16,406 nt of DNA. Origin: Archaeoglobi archaeon. Its GTDB lineage: Archaea > Halobacteriota > Archaeoglobi > Archaeoglobales > Archaeoglobaceae. The stretch spans positions 1 to 16,406 of the forward strand of contig QNUZ01000016.1 in the NCBI GenBank assembly GCA_004347865.1, read 5' to 3'. Below the pieces are notes generated by a model. That model was given only the letters and a program-made list of their open reading frames with translations, was not told the origin of the DNA and made no database searches. Position numbers and translations under genes: made by a program. The first letter of the stretch is position 1; every line of letters begins with the position of its first letter. This document shows, piece after piece, positions 1 to 6,391 of this stretch.

Positions 1-78
1 GGGTTGCAGAGTGGAACTGCGCCAGCCTTGAGAGCTGGTGCCTTTTTGGGCGCGTGGGTTCGAATCCCACCCCCGGCG
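1..78 (+). tRNA. tRNA-Ser (anticodon UGA), 5' end cut by window edge
   Basis: The sequence folds as a class II (long variable arm) tRNA. The D stem is GCAG/CTGC, the anticodon stem is CCAGC (22-26)/GCTGG (34-38) around the loop CTTGAGA, and the anticodon TGA is at 29-31. A short variable stem with a T-rich loop lies at about 40-52. The T arm is GTGGG TTCGAAT CCCAC, and the acceptor 3' strand CCCCGGC (71-77) precedes discriminator G78. The 3' strand predicts a 5' strand GCCGGGG, so only the first four bases (GCCG) lie outside the window. No CCA is encoded, as is common in archaea. The variable arm and UGA anticodon identify serine; Leu(GAG) was excluded because the stem register would break. 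Confidence 0.93.
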
Positions 79-85
79 TTTTTTT
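79..85 (+). terminator. T-run terminator of tRNA-Ser
   Basis: Seven consecutive T residues follow the discriminator base directly, which is typical of archaeal tRNA transcription termination. Confidence 0.6.
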
Positions 86-102
86 GAGATCTCAGCGGAG
101 AC

Positions 103-300
103 GTGAGGAGGGCAATACTTCAAGAGGTAAAAGACAAGCTTGGCTTTAGCGATGAGAATACTGGGCTAGCTAAAATTCAAACAAAGTTTGAAGTTAAAAA
201 TTCAAACATCAAAAACTTTAAAAATGTAATCTATAGAATAACAATATGGAGACCTCTTAAAAAAGAGGCTAGAGGAAGAAATGAAAAATGGAAAATTTAA
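103..300 (+). CDS. Doubtful short ORF (65 aa) in the A+T-rich island
   Basis: This is an open frame from a GTG, encoding a lysine/asparagine-rich 65-residue product with no family I recognise. No promoter or ribosome-binding site stands out: the GTG lies only 18 nt after the tRNA terminator. The last part contains a perfect 6-bp inverted repeat (CCTCTT, four A, AAGAGG; 253-268) that could be a hairpin. Composition is much A+T-richer than the housekeeping genes from 5.1 kb onward. It may be a chance ORF or a piece of the decayed island rather than a working gene. Confidence 0.2.
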   Translation: MRRAILQEVKDKLGFSDENTGLAKIQTKFEVKNSNIKNFKNVIYRITIWRPLKKEARGRNEKWKI

Positions 301-583
301 GTTCTTCAAAAAAACTTGACGAACAGGATGAAAATTCTAAAAAATCTTTTCTTAGACAACTCTTCGAATTCTAAGGAATTCCAAAGCTTTTAAAAGTATC
401 AAAAAACTGAGTAGTCTATCTTTGATCACTAGCTCAGTAGTCTCCTCAGATTCAACTATTTTCCTGAGTATTTCCCCTAGAGTACTTCTGATTGTTTATG
501 CAGTTGAGAAGCTACAGTTTCCTGTTGTACTCCGTGTAACTCAGACAGAGCTGGCAAAAGCCTTTCAAGTTAATATAAAATAA
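288..583 (+). pseudogene. Possible remnant of a helix-turn-helix regulator, two frames
   Basis: An ATG at 288 opens a 28-residue frame (starts MENLSSSKKLDEQ) that stops at 372-374. A second frame, open from 356 to the TAA at 581-583, has no usable start of its own. It ends with residues of the kind seen in a winged-helix/HTH N-terminal part: RVLLIVYAVEKLQFPV, then TQTELAKAFQVN. Read as one protein with a frameshift near 356-374, this would be the N-terminal part of a transcriptional regulator truncated at 583. The assignment rests on sequence feel only and is weak. Together with the neighbouring broken methylase it suggests decay of this island. Confidence 0.25.
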
Positions 584-590
584 AAAATAA

Positions 591-1322
591 CTAAATTATA
601 TAAGACAGATTCCACTTTTTGACAAAAGATTGCTGGTTACTTAAAGATTTATTCCATCCACTATCTAATTTCGCAAGAATTTTGCCATAGATTTTATCCT
701 CCAATAATTTGCGAAACTCTGAAAATGCATTAATCTCCTCAGACATTGAAGTAATCTCTCTAAGTCTCTCCAAAAGTCTTTCTATATTCTCATACGTATC
801 AGTATTGGTGATGAGCATGGGCAATAAAGAAGGTGCTAGAAGTTTTATATGGTGATCTCTCTCCAAGAAACACTTAGATGAGAATTCCTTTAACAAAACT
901 CCCCCTATTTTCGGATTTTCCAGAGTAGAGTATACACTTCCTAGCTTTCTTTTAATGGATAATATTTTTCCTAGTACTAATTCCTTAAATTTTTCTACTT
1001 TTTGCTTTTCGCATTTTATTGAATAGTAATAGCATTTTGATGGAAATTTTAGTTTAAAGTCACACACATTCCCACAGATAGCCAATGCCTGGATATCAAA
1101 GTGGGCATCCAGCTCCTGTAAGGCCATAAAGTATCCATGAGCCCCCTCTAGTATGGGCATCTCTTCTAGTATTAATATTCCTAATAGATGTGTGATCACT
1201 CTTTTCCCCGCTTTAAGGTGATCTCGATAACAACTGAAATTTTGGTCGGAAAACTCTTCCAAAGGTAAGAATACATTTAAATTTATTTCTTTTATATTCT
1301 CGTTTGAGGCGTCAAAAGCCAA
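591..1322 (-). CDS. Hypothetical protein, 243 aa
   Basis: I do not recognise the family. The product is soluble-looking and helical, with no membrane segment or signal peptide. It has scattered cysteines (including a CYYYSIKC stretch near residues 97-104) and a charged helical middle (KCEKQKVEKFKELV). Amino-acid composition is balanced, unlike a shadow frame, so it is probably a real gene. The only start after the in-frame TAA is the TTG at 1322. A TATA-like GGCTTAAAGG (minus strand, 1348-1357) lies about 30 nt upstream, fitting a leaderless transcript. It runs opposite to the methylase remnant, and its start sits close to where recognisable methylase sequence ends. A role in the same mobile or defence element is possible but unproven. 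Confidence 0.55.
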   Translation of the reverse strand: MAFDASNENIKEINLNVFLPLEEFSDQNFSCYRDHLKAGKRVITHLLGILILEEMPILEGAHGYFMALQELDAHFDIQALAICGNVCDFKLKFPSKCYYYSIKCEKQKVEKFKELVLGKILSIKRKLGSVYSTLENPKIGGVLLKEFSSKCFLERDHHIKLLAPSLLPMLITNTDTYENIERLLERLREITSMSEEINAFSEFRKLLEDKIYGKILAKLDSGWNKSLSNQQSFVKKWNLSYII

Positions 1323-1340
1323 GGCTGTAGCATTATCTGA

Positions 1341-1558
1341 AAAATACCTTTAAGCCTTTTTCCAAGAACTGGAATCTCTCGGTATTTAGCACTTTTTAGA
1401 ATTACAGTCATTGTGCAAGGTGAAAGAAAAACTTTCCTCGGCGAATGAAACTCAGCAATTTCATGGGTTATGAAAGATAAAGGAGAGGGGATTATAAAGA
1501 GGTTATCTTTTGAGAGAGGTCTTATTAGTGCCAACAGGAGAGGTGAAAGTATTTAGTT
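1341..1558 (+). pseudogene. Interrupted upstream part of the DUF1156-type methylase
   Basis: After a TGA at 1338-1340 one frame runs to 1553 with a single internal TGA at 1446-1448 and a TAG at 1554-1556. Its residues look like genuine protein: GERKTFLGE, stop, NSAISWVMKDKGEGI, then KRLSFERGLISANRRGE. Adding one A to the AAA run at 1546-1548 would join it directly to the zinc-ribbon start of the ORF at 1559 (reading RRGEKYLVLCPHC). The internal TGA stands where a Trp codon would be plausible. I therefore read it as decayed coding sequence of the same methylase, inferred from frame continuity rather than alignment. Confidence 0.5.
1348..1357 (-). promoter_or_regulatory. TATA-like promoter for the 591-1322 gene
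   Basis: The minus strand reads GGCTTAAAGG preceded by purines (AAAA), resembling an archaeal BRE/TATA. Its centre lies about 30 nt from the TTG start at 1322. Confidence 0.35.
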
Positions 1559-2860
1559 TTGTGTCCTCACTGCTATAAGATATTTGAAACAGCTGAAAAG
1601 AATAATCTGGAAATTATTTGTCCTTTTTGTGGTGAAGAACTTGAAGTCACGAGTAAGCCGATAGCATCCCTACCCCCTAATGCACCAGAAATTGTTTCAA
1701 AATGGAGGGCTTTTGCTTTAGAGTTGAGATGGTACAGTAACAAAAAATGGGAGAAAGGGTACTCTAGCATAGTAGATTACAACCTATTAAGATGGATAGA
1801 GAATACTATAGAAAAAACGCGTAACCTTTCAAAAAAATTGAAAGTCTTTTTTGAGGAGATTCCCAATTTTGGCGAGACCAACAGATTAAAGAGGGCAGAT
1901 ATTAAATCGGCTTTAGATATCTATGCACCACATCAGTTGGTTTCTTTTGCCGTTTATAGTGAGATCGTTAAAGATCTCGTCAGAGATAATGACGAATACG
2001 AACTATTTGCGGTAGCAGCTAGCGAGGCTAGCAAGTGCTGTAACTTGCTTGCCAAATGGTACCCCCCGCTTGGAGAATGCACACCTGCTGGGGGTGTAAA
2101 AGCTCTATGGGTTCCAGAATATACAGCTATCACAAATCCTTTGGCTTCAAGCGGTCTAAAACCACTTGCAAGAGGGACGTTGGCATCAGCTTTAAGGGCT
2201 CAAATAAGGGCTTCACATTATCTCGAGCGAATAGGAGGTACAAGTAAAGTTTCCACGACAGTAATATTAGGTGATGCACTAGATGTTCCGTTTCCCCGGA
2301 AAATCGACTTAATTGGATTGGATCCACCTTACGGTAAATTTGGGAGTTACGCCTCACTTAGTATCCCCCATTACTATATCCTAAAAGCGTTTAGCAATCT
2401 CGCAATCTTTAACTCATATAATTTGAAAACAATTGAGGCAAAAGAGCTCTCATCGAGGAAAAAAGACTTTCAAAATAAATGGAAAGTCATTATTGAAAAA
2501 ATTGCACGAAGTACACATCAAAATTCAAGAGTAGTTCTAATGTTCACTTCAACAACAGTTGAGTTATGGAAAAATATTTTAGAACCTTTTAAAATATGCA
2601 ATTTTATTCCTGTTGCTGTGTATTGGGTTCTAGGAGAGGGACCTAGTAATCTCACAGCTTCGAAGGTTAAAGGAATAAACCTAGTCGTCTTCAAAAAAAC
2701 CAATACTGATGAAATGAACGAACTAATTCACATTGTACAGGAAGAGGTTATTAGAGAGGCAAAAAGAGTATTTAAATTAAATGAAGATTTGGAAAGAGAA
2801 GTTAATTCGAAGCTTCTTACTGCCTTAAAACAAGTTTTTGATATTGTATCTACTTATTAA
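1559..2860 (+). CDS. C-terminal half of a DUF1156-type adenine-specific DNA methylase (truncated)
   Basis: The 433-residue product begins with a four-cysteine zinc ribbon (C2, C5, C21, C24; CPHC/CPFC). Around residues 122-195 it has the conserved block of the COG1743/DUF1156 family (APHQLVSFAVYSEIV, then EASKCCNLLAKWYPP). The N6-adenine methyltransferase motif IV, DPPYG, is at 255-259. Family members are usually about twice as long and carry an N-terminal DUF1156 region with the SAM-binding DPFxGxG motif; that half is absent here. The nominal start is a TTG immediately before the zinc ribbon, with an in-frame TGA only 15 nt upstream, so this is probably not a natural start. Related enzymes modify DNA in several archaeal and bacterial defence systems. 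Without the SAM motif this copy is likely inactive, unless a separate N-terminal subunit exists outside the window. The A+T-rich composition matches the island. Confidence 0.75.
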   Translation: MCPHCYKIFETAEKNNLEIICPFCGEELEVTSKPIASLPPNAPEIVSKWRAFALELRWYSNKKWEKGYSSIVDYNLLRWIENTIEKTRNLSKKLKVFFEEIPNFGETNRLKRADIKSALDIYAPHQLVSFAVYSEIVKDLVRDNDEYELFAVAASEASKCCNLLAKWYPPLGECTPAGGVKALWVPEYTAITNPLASSGLKPLARGTLASALRAQIRASHYLERIGGTSKVSTTVILGDALDVPFPRKIDLIGLDPPYGKFGSYASLSIPHYYILKAFSNLAIFNSYNLKTIEAKELSSRKKDFQNKWKVIIEKIARSTHQNSRVVLMFTSTTVELWKNILEPFKICNFIPVAVYWVLGEGPSNLTASKVKGINLVVFKKTNTDEMNELIHIVQEEVIREAKRVFKLNEDLEREVNSKLLTALKQVFDIVSTY

Positions 2861-3164
2861 TTAACAATATGCGAATCAAATCACTCGAACCAGATTTTTT
2901 AAAATTTACTGTCTTCTCAGGATTGTAGTATCGATTCATTGGAAAGCCATACTACAGCTTCTTGATATCCAATCTGAGGCCCTATCTCCGACTTTCTGTT
3001 AGGGAAAAACCCTTAAAAGGGCTTTGGGGAAGCGCCTATAGTGCTGCTGGACAGGGTATGTAGGAGACCAGATTCCCATGAGCATGTAATATCTTTAAAG
3101 CGCACGCCAAGACAAGTTCGCAAGTTGCGGGAATCAAACAAAGGTCGAAGAAGGGGAGAGACGG
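2861..3164. other. Gene-free stretch with an 8-bp stem hairpin
   Basis: A T6 run at about 2895-2900 may end methylase transcription. An 8-bp perfect inverted repeat (TGTAGTAT at 2924-2931, ATACTACA at 2949-2956, 17-nt loop) could fold as a hairpin. A short palindrome CCCTTAAAAGGG lies near 3010-3021. A TATA-like TCTTTAAAG at about 3092-3100 and a purine-rich AAGGGGAGAG just before the ATG at 3165 could serve the next gene. I see no tRNA, C/D-box RNA or convincing ORF here. Confidence 0.4.
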
Positions 3165-4385
3165 ATGAATTCTGAAATCTTCTATGCAGCACGCGTGCTC
3201 GACGAGGCATACGAGCGGCTGAAGGATGCCTACATCAGCACTTCGGTTCTAGGCCCTGTTAGGCTGTACTCCGCCGCTGAAACGGCGGACAGGGAGTTCT
3301 GGGCACTCTTCTGTGCCCTGATCGATTACCAGATGCCCGTTGCCAGATTGCTGAACCCGATGCTCCTAGGTTTTGTGAGGCACATCGAAGGCAGGGGATT
3401 GAAGTTCCTCGATCTAATCTACGATGCTAAGCTTGCTGAAAAAGTCCTCAGCGAGTTCGAATGGTCATCCCCGAAAAGTCCAAGAGAGGGCTTTACCCAC
3501 AGGTTCCTCAGGATCCGTGACCTGATAGACCTTCTGGCCGCCTTCAGGGGCATCTGCGATAGCTACGGCTCTCTGGGCAGTTTCGTTAAGAGTTCCTATG
3601 CCCTTCACCGCCACGAGCCCGAGCCGATGGAGGGTGTAATAAGGGACCTTCAGCGGGAGCTGCTCAACCATGGAGGGGGAATTGCAGTGCCGAGGCATAC
3701 TGACTCCTGCATGAAGAGGTTCAACCTCTTCTTCAGGTGGCTTGTCAGACCATATCCGGATCTAGGCCTTTGGGGCTTCATCGATAGAAAGCATCTACTC
3801 GCCTCGCTCGACGCCAACCTGCAGAGAGTGGTATCTAGAGCCTTTGGCCTGAAGGTGAAACTTAACTGGCGCGGTGTTCTCAAAGCAACCGGCTTTCTGA
3901 GAAAGCTGAACCCTGATGACCCGACGAAGTACGACTACGTCCTCTCTAGGCTATCCATAATGGGCTACTGCGCCAAAGATTTAGCGAGATCTAAGTGCCT
4001 CCTTTGCCCGATAGTGAGCGTCTGCAAAGCTTCCGAGCCGCCAAGGCCTGTGGAAGTGGGGCTGCGAACTGAAGCGGAGACAGAGATACTGAAAAGATAC
4101 CTCGAGATTTATGGACGGGAACTGGATAGGGTGTATACCGAATACCCGCTTGGCAGGTTTTCGGCGGACGCGCTTATACACAAAACCAGTTGCAGCGAAT
4201 ACGTAGTTGAAGTCGAGGAGGAGCTGAATTACACAGCCATAGGACAGGTTGCGACCTACAGGTACCTGTTCTACAAAATCCACGGCAGACTTGCAAAGCC
4301 CATGATAATCTGCAGGAGGGCAAAAAGCGAGCTGAAGGAGGCGGCCTGGATTGAGCAGGGGATAGAGGTTGTTGAAGTGCAGTGA
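3165..4385 (+). CDS. DUF2400 (TIGR02757-like) HhH-GPD/4Fe-4S protein fused to a PD-(D/E)XK nuclease-like domain
   Basis: Residues 1-290 match the DUF2400 family, relatives of HhH-GPD DNA glycosylases. There is an early DREFWALFCALIDY segment, then CMKRFNLFFRWLVR (182-195), LASLDANLQR with the likely catalytic Asp216, and NPDDPTKYDY (249-258). A 4Fe-4S cluster motif follows: C269-X8-C278-X2-C281-X5-C287. Residues about 295-406 form an added domain with a nuclease-like pattern: E326, D335 in RFSADALIH, E349-V-E351, then GQVATYRYLF (360-369), as in PD-(D/E)XK folds such as NucS-like or restriction-type domains. The usual Lys of E-x-K is Glu, so activity is uncertain. Typical DUF2400 proteins are about 250-300 aa; 406 aa reflects the fusion. 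Start: ATG with purine-rich AAGGGGAG upstream and no earlier in-frame start after the TAA at 3096. Base excision or DNA cleavage is inferred. Confidence 0.75.
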   Translation: MNSEIFYAARVLDEAYERLKDAYISTSVLGPVRLYSAAETADREFWALFCALIDYQMPVARLLNPMLLGFVRHIEGRGLKFLDLIYDAKLAEKVLSEFEWSSPKSPREGFTHRFLRIRDLIDLLAAFRGICDSYGSLGSFVKSSYALHRHEPEPMEGVIRDLQRELLNHGGGIAVPRHTDSCMKRFNLFFRWLVRPYPDLGLWGFIDRKHLLASLDANLQRVVSRAFGLKVKLNWRGVLKATGFLRKLNPDDPTKYDYVLSRLSIMGYCAKDLARSKCLLCPIVSVCKASEPPRPVEVGLRTEAETEILKRYLEIYGRELDRVYTEYPLGRFSADALIHKTSCSEYVVEVEEELNYTAIGQVATYRYLFYKIHGRLAKPMIICRRAKSELKEAAWIEQGIEVVEVQ

Positions 4386-4401
4386 GATCACGTTCTCGAG
4401 C

Positions 4402-4491
4402 ATGTATGAGGTTCTGGAATGCTACTCTAATGACATCGTTTCACGAGCACCCGCACTAGAGTTTGCTCATGAGGTAGGAGTAGTGGAATGA
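4402..4491 (+). other. Short open frame (29 aa), possible gene remnant
   Basis: This frame (starts MYEVLECYSNDIV) is open back through the end of the DUF2400 gene and stops at a TGA (4489-4491) followed by a T6 run. Its residues look protein-like, but no family is evident. It may be a remnant of a downstream gene or a chance frame. The T6 at 4493-4498 could terminate transcription. Confidence 0.2.
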
Positions 4492-4508
4492 ATTTTTTCA
4501 GTTAGCAG

Positions 4509-4769
4509 TTACTCTTCGGGAAATTCAAAGAACTTCTCCACAACGTTTCCGCAGCTCTTGCACTTATAAGCCAAGATGTCACCGGGTTTGGGTTCATCTA
4601 CCAAAGCCTGCCATGAAGGTTCCATCTTCCCGCCGCAGATGCTGCAGACCTTAGGCATTTGCGCGTGTTCTCGTTCAACTATCGCAAATGCCAGCCCAAG
4701 GAATTCCTTCAGTTCCTTCTTTTTTTCAGGTTCCACAGCACCACCATCTTCCTTTTTGTCTTTCACCAA
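4509..4769 (-). CDS. Small zinc-ribbon protein, 86 aa
   Basis: The product has a charged, lysine-rich N-terminus, a helix around residues 19-35, then two CxxC knuckles (C42/C45 in CSICGG and C70/C73 in CKSCG) that form a zinc ribbon. The end is acidic (FPEE). No enzymatic motif is present; it may bind nucleic acid or protein, but the function is unknown to me. The start is uncertain: TTG at 4769 is followed immediately by GTG at 4766, and the AT-rich CTTATATT on the minus strand sits only about 8 nt upstream, so a later start cannot be excluded. A long imperfect inverted repeat surrounds the promoter region. It converges with the DUF2400 gene. Confidence 0.7.
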   Translation of the reverse strand: MVKDKKEDGGAVEPEKKKELKEFLGLAFAIVEREHAQMPKVCSICGGKMEPSWQALVDEPKPGDILAYKCKSCGNVVEKFFEFPEE

Positions 4770-4772
4770 TAT

Positions 4773-4821
4773 AAGCCTTTACTTTGGGCATAGAAGGTCG
4801 GATTCTTGGAGTAAAAGGCTT
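4773..4821. repeat. Inverted repeat upstream of the zinc-ribbon gene
   Basis: AAGCCTTTACT (4773-4783) and AGTAAAAGGCTT (4810-4821) are inverted copies differing by one T, separated by 26 nt. They flank the promoter region of the minus-strand gene and could be an operator or a hairpin. Confidence 0.4.
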
Positions 4822-4874
4822 TCAGTTTGGTTGTATTTGGTTTCTGTCACTGGCAGAGATAAAACGTTGGGTAA

Positions 4875-5102
4875 ATCGACTTCCTAAGCAAGGCGGCAAA
4901 CTCTGACCCCTCTTTAATCAGGACCGACCTGAAGGCGATAGGGGAGAGGGATGATGTGGTAAGGGACTTCCTGAAGAGGTCCAGAGGCTGGAAGAGAGGT
5001 TTGTCCAGTAGTATCGATCCTCGCTGCCCGCGTCACTTCGAAGGGTATCCGTTGAACCCCCTCCTCTGCTACTTCGACGAGGAGCTTTGGCTGCAGAAAT
5101 GA
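4875..5102 (+). pseudogene. C-terminal remnant of an unidentified protein (75 codons, no start)
   Basis: Directly after a TAA (4872-4874) an open frame with no ATG or GTG near its 5' end runs to the TGA at 5100-5102. It reads like real archaeal protein, with AGG-type arginines and clear structure: DLKAIGERDDVVRDFLKRS, then HFEGYPLNPLLCYFDEELW near the end. An overlapping minus-strand frame is less protein-like. I do not recognise the family. It is best explained as the 3' end of a gene whose 5' part has been lost or scrambled. It converges with the aTrm-G10 gene, leaving about 4 nt between stops. Confidence 0.4.
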
Positions 5103-5106
5103 GTGG

Positions 5107-6108
5107 CTAAGAAACCTGTTGTAAGCTTTGCTGAGCGCTTCTGGGCTCAAAATCTGTTTTTTCAATTACATATATCCTTCTTGTCAGGGATTTGTGAACC
5201 CTCTGTTCGCCCTTCAGAATCAACCTTCCCGGCAGCCATTTCAGATCCAGATTTGTGACAATCACAGCCCTTTTTCCGTTTTTCAGAACTCTGTAGATCT
5301 CCTCAAGGCTCCTTGCGTAAAGATCGTTCTCAGTTCCGCTCCTCGTCGCCCTGAAATACGGGTAGTCGGTCACAACGGCGTCAAAAGAACGATCCTTGAA
5401 CGGAATAGCCCTCGCATCTCCCTGCAAAACCTCGCCGTCGAGATTGAAGAATTCGAGGTTCTTCCTGCAGCCCTCAACGATGTCCCTGTAGTAATCCATA
5501 CCGCATATTTCCAACCCCATTAGGCCGGCTTCGATCAGAAAAGAGCCCGTTCCGCACATGGGATCCAGAACGAGACCGCTTTTCAGGGAGGTTAGATTAA
5601 CGATTGCCCTTGATAGCTTCGGGAGTATCACCACGGGCATGAAGAACGGTCTTCTGTTCGGAAGCCTGTCCCGGAACTGCTTTTTTTCCTGCCTGAACCT
5701 CAGAAGTCCGATGTAGCACCTTTTTCTCGTTATGTAAACTCTGACCAGGTTATCGGGCTCCGTAAGATCTATCCTCAGCCCCTTTCTCCAGAGAACAGCA
5801 CCGAGTCTTCTTTCCAGATCCGGATCGACCTTTACCCCTATGCCGCTTGCACGGACGCAGCAGGATCCAGTCAGGGAGATCTTCTCGAACTCCGCTTTTA
5901 GCTCCTCATAAGGGCAAGAGGAAATGAATTCACTTGCCTCGTGGCTCAAAGCTAAGCGGTGGAAAAAATTTTCGCCCCTGAATTCAAGCAGAAGAATGCG
6001 ATCATCGGCCTCGTAACCCATTATTTTTCCAAAGGCTGCGGCCAGACTCAGCACTTCCGCTTTCGCCAGCCCAGCGTTCTCTCCGGATAGCAGAAAGATC
6101 AGCTTCAT
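5107..6108 (-). CDS. trmG10: tRNA (guanine10-N2)-dimethyltransferase (aTrm-G10/Trm11 type)
   Basis: The product methylates the exocyclic amine of G10 in tRNA using SAM. The 333-residue protein has an N-terminal THUMP-like region (about 1-150, opening MKLIFLLSGENAGLAKAE) and a Rossmann methyltransferase domain with motif I DPMCGTGSF (182-190). An acidic turn GMDYY follows near 203-207. The catalytic motif IV reads TDYPY (247-251) where the family normally has DPPY. I chose the ATG at 6108 because family similarity begins there; the longer frame upstream (to 6216) is srp19 read out of frame. The ATG overlaps the srp19 stop by 4 nt (ATGA), so the two are translationally coupled in the purQ operon. 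The DYPY substitution is the only odd point; fold and length are otherwise normal. Confidence 0.88.
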   Translation of the reverse strand: MKLIFLLSGENAGLAKAEVLSLAAAFGKIMGYEADDRILLLEFRGENFFHRLALSHEASEFISSCPYEELKAEFEKISLTGSCCVRASGIGVKVDPDLERRLGAVLWRKGLRIDLTEPDNLVRVYITRKRCYIGLLRFRQEKKQFRDRLPNRRPFFMPVVILPKLSRAIVNLTSLKSGLVLDPMCGTGSFLIEAGLMGLEICGMDYYRDIVEGCRKNLEFFNLDGEVLQGDARAIPFKDRSFDAVVTDYPYFRATRSGTENDLYARSLEEIYRVLKNGKRAVIVTNLDLKWLPGRLILKGEQRVHKSLTRRIYVIEKTDFEPRSAQQSLQQVS

Positions 6109-6389
6109 TTCTTCTTCTTTCTTTCCCTGATCTCCAGAATCTTGCCTGCAATTTCGATCATGATTTTGTTCTTGCTTCCCTCCGCTTCGACTGCAACCCT
6201 TCCCCCCTCCTCCCACCAGCTTCTCGGGTACTTCTTGTTCTCAGCCTCGAATTTCAGTCCAAGTTCTTTGCAGGCCTGGACAACCTCCTGCAGCCTCACA
6301 TTCGGCACTGCAAGCCTTTTGGGTATCCTTCTTCCTTCCGCTCTCGTCTTCTTTGCATCCAGATTTGCAACCCAGATTATGCGCCTCAT
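6105..6389 (-). CDS. srp19: Signal recognition particle 19 kDa protein (SRP19)
   Basis: SRP19 binds the tips of helices 6 and 8 of 7S RNA and prepares the particle for SRP54 during membrane targeting. The 94-residue product carries the family signatures near the N-terminus (IIWVANLDAKKTRAEGRRIP, residues 4-23), the middle (KYPRSWWEEGGRV, 53-65) and a lysine-rich tail. Length is normal for archaeal SRP19. The gene starts with an ATG 2 nt after the CBS-ParB gene's stop and ends in an ATGA overlap with the aTrm-G10 gene, so it is expressed within that operon. Confidence 0.95.
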   Translation of the reverse strand: MRRIIWVANLDAKKTRAEGRRIPKRLAVPNVRLQEVVQACKELGLKFEAENKKYPRSWWEEGGRVAVEAEGSKNKIMIEIAGKILEIRERKKKK

Positions 6390-6391
6390 GG

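Noticed and set aside
1446..1448. TGA in the methylase frame as a recoded codon
   Set aside because: There is no sign of stop recoding: the frame is also broken 100 nt later and lacks its N-terminal half, so decay is simpler.
1292..1534. Minus-strand 80-codon frame
   Set aside because: It overlaps the start of the 591-1322 gene and runs opposite the methylase remnant frame, which looks more like real protein.
3013..3210. Minus-strand frame across the DUF2400 start
   Set aside because: It is arginine/serine-rich and overlaps a well-supported start; no protein features.
4914..5165. Minus-strand frame of 83 codons overlapping the aTrm-G10 end
   Set aside because: It overlaps the aTrm-G10 C-terminus in another frame, and the plus-strand remnant at 4875-5102 has better protein composition.
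5107..6216. Longer N-terminal extension of aTrm-G10
   Set aside because: The extra 36 residues are glycine/lysine-rich and are srp19 read out of frame.
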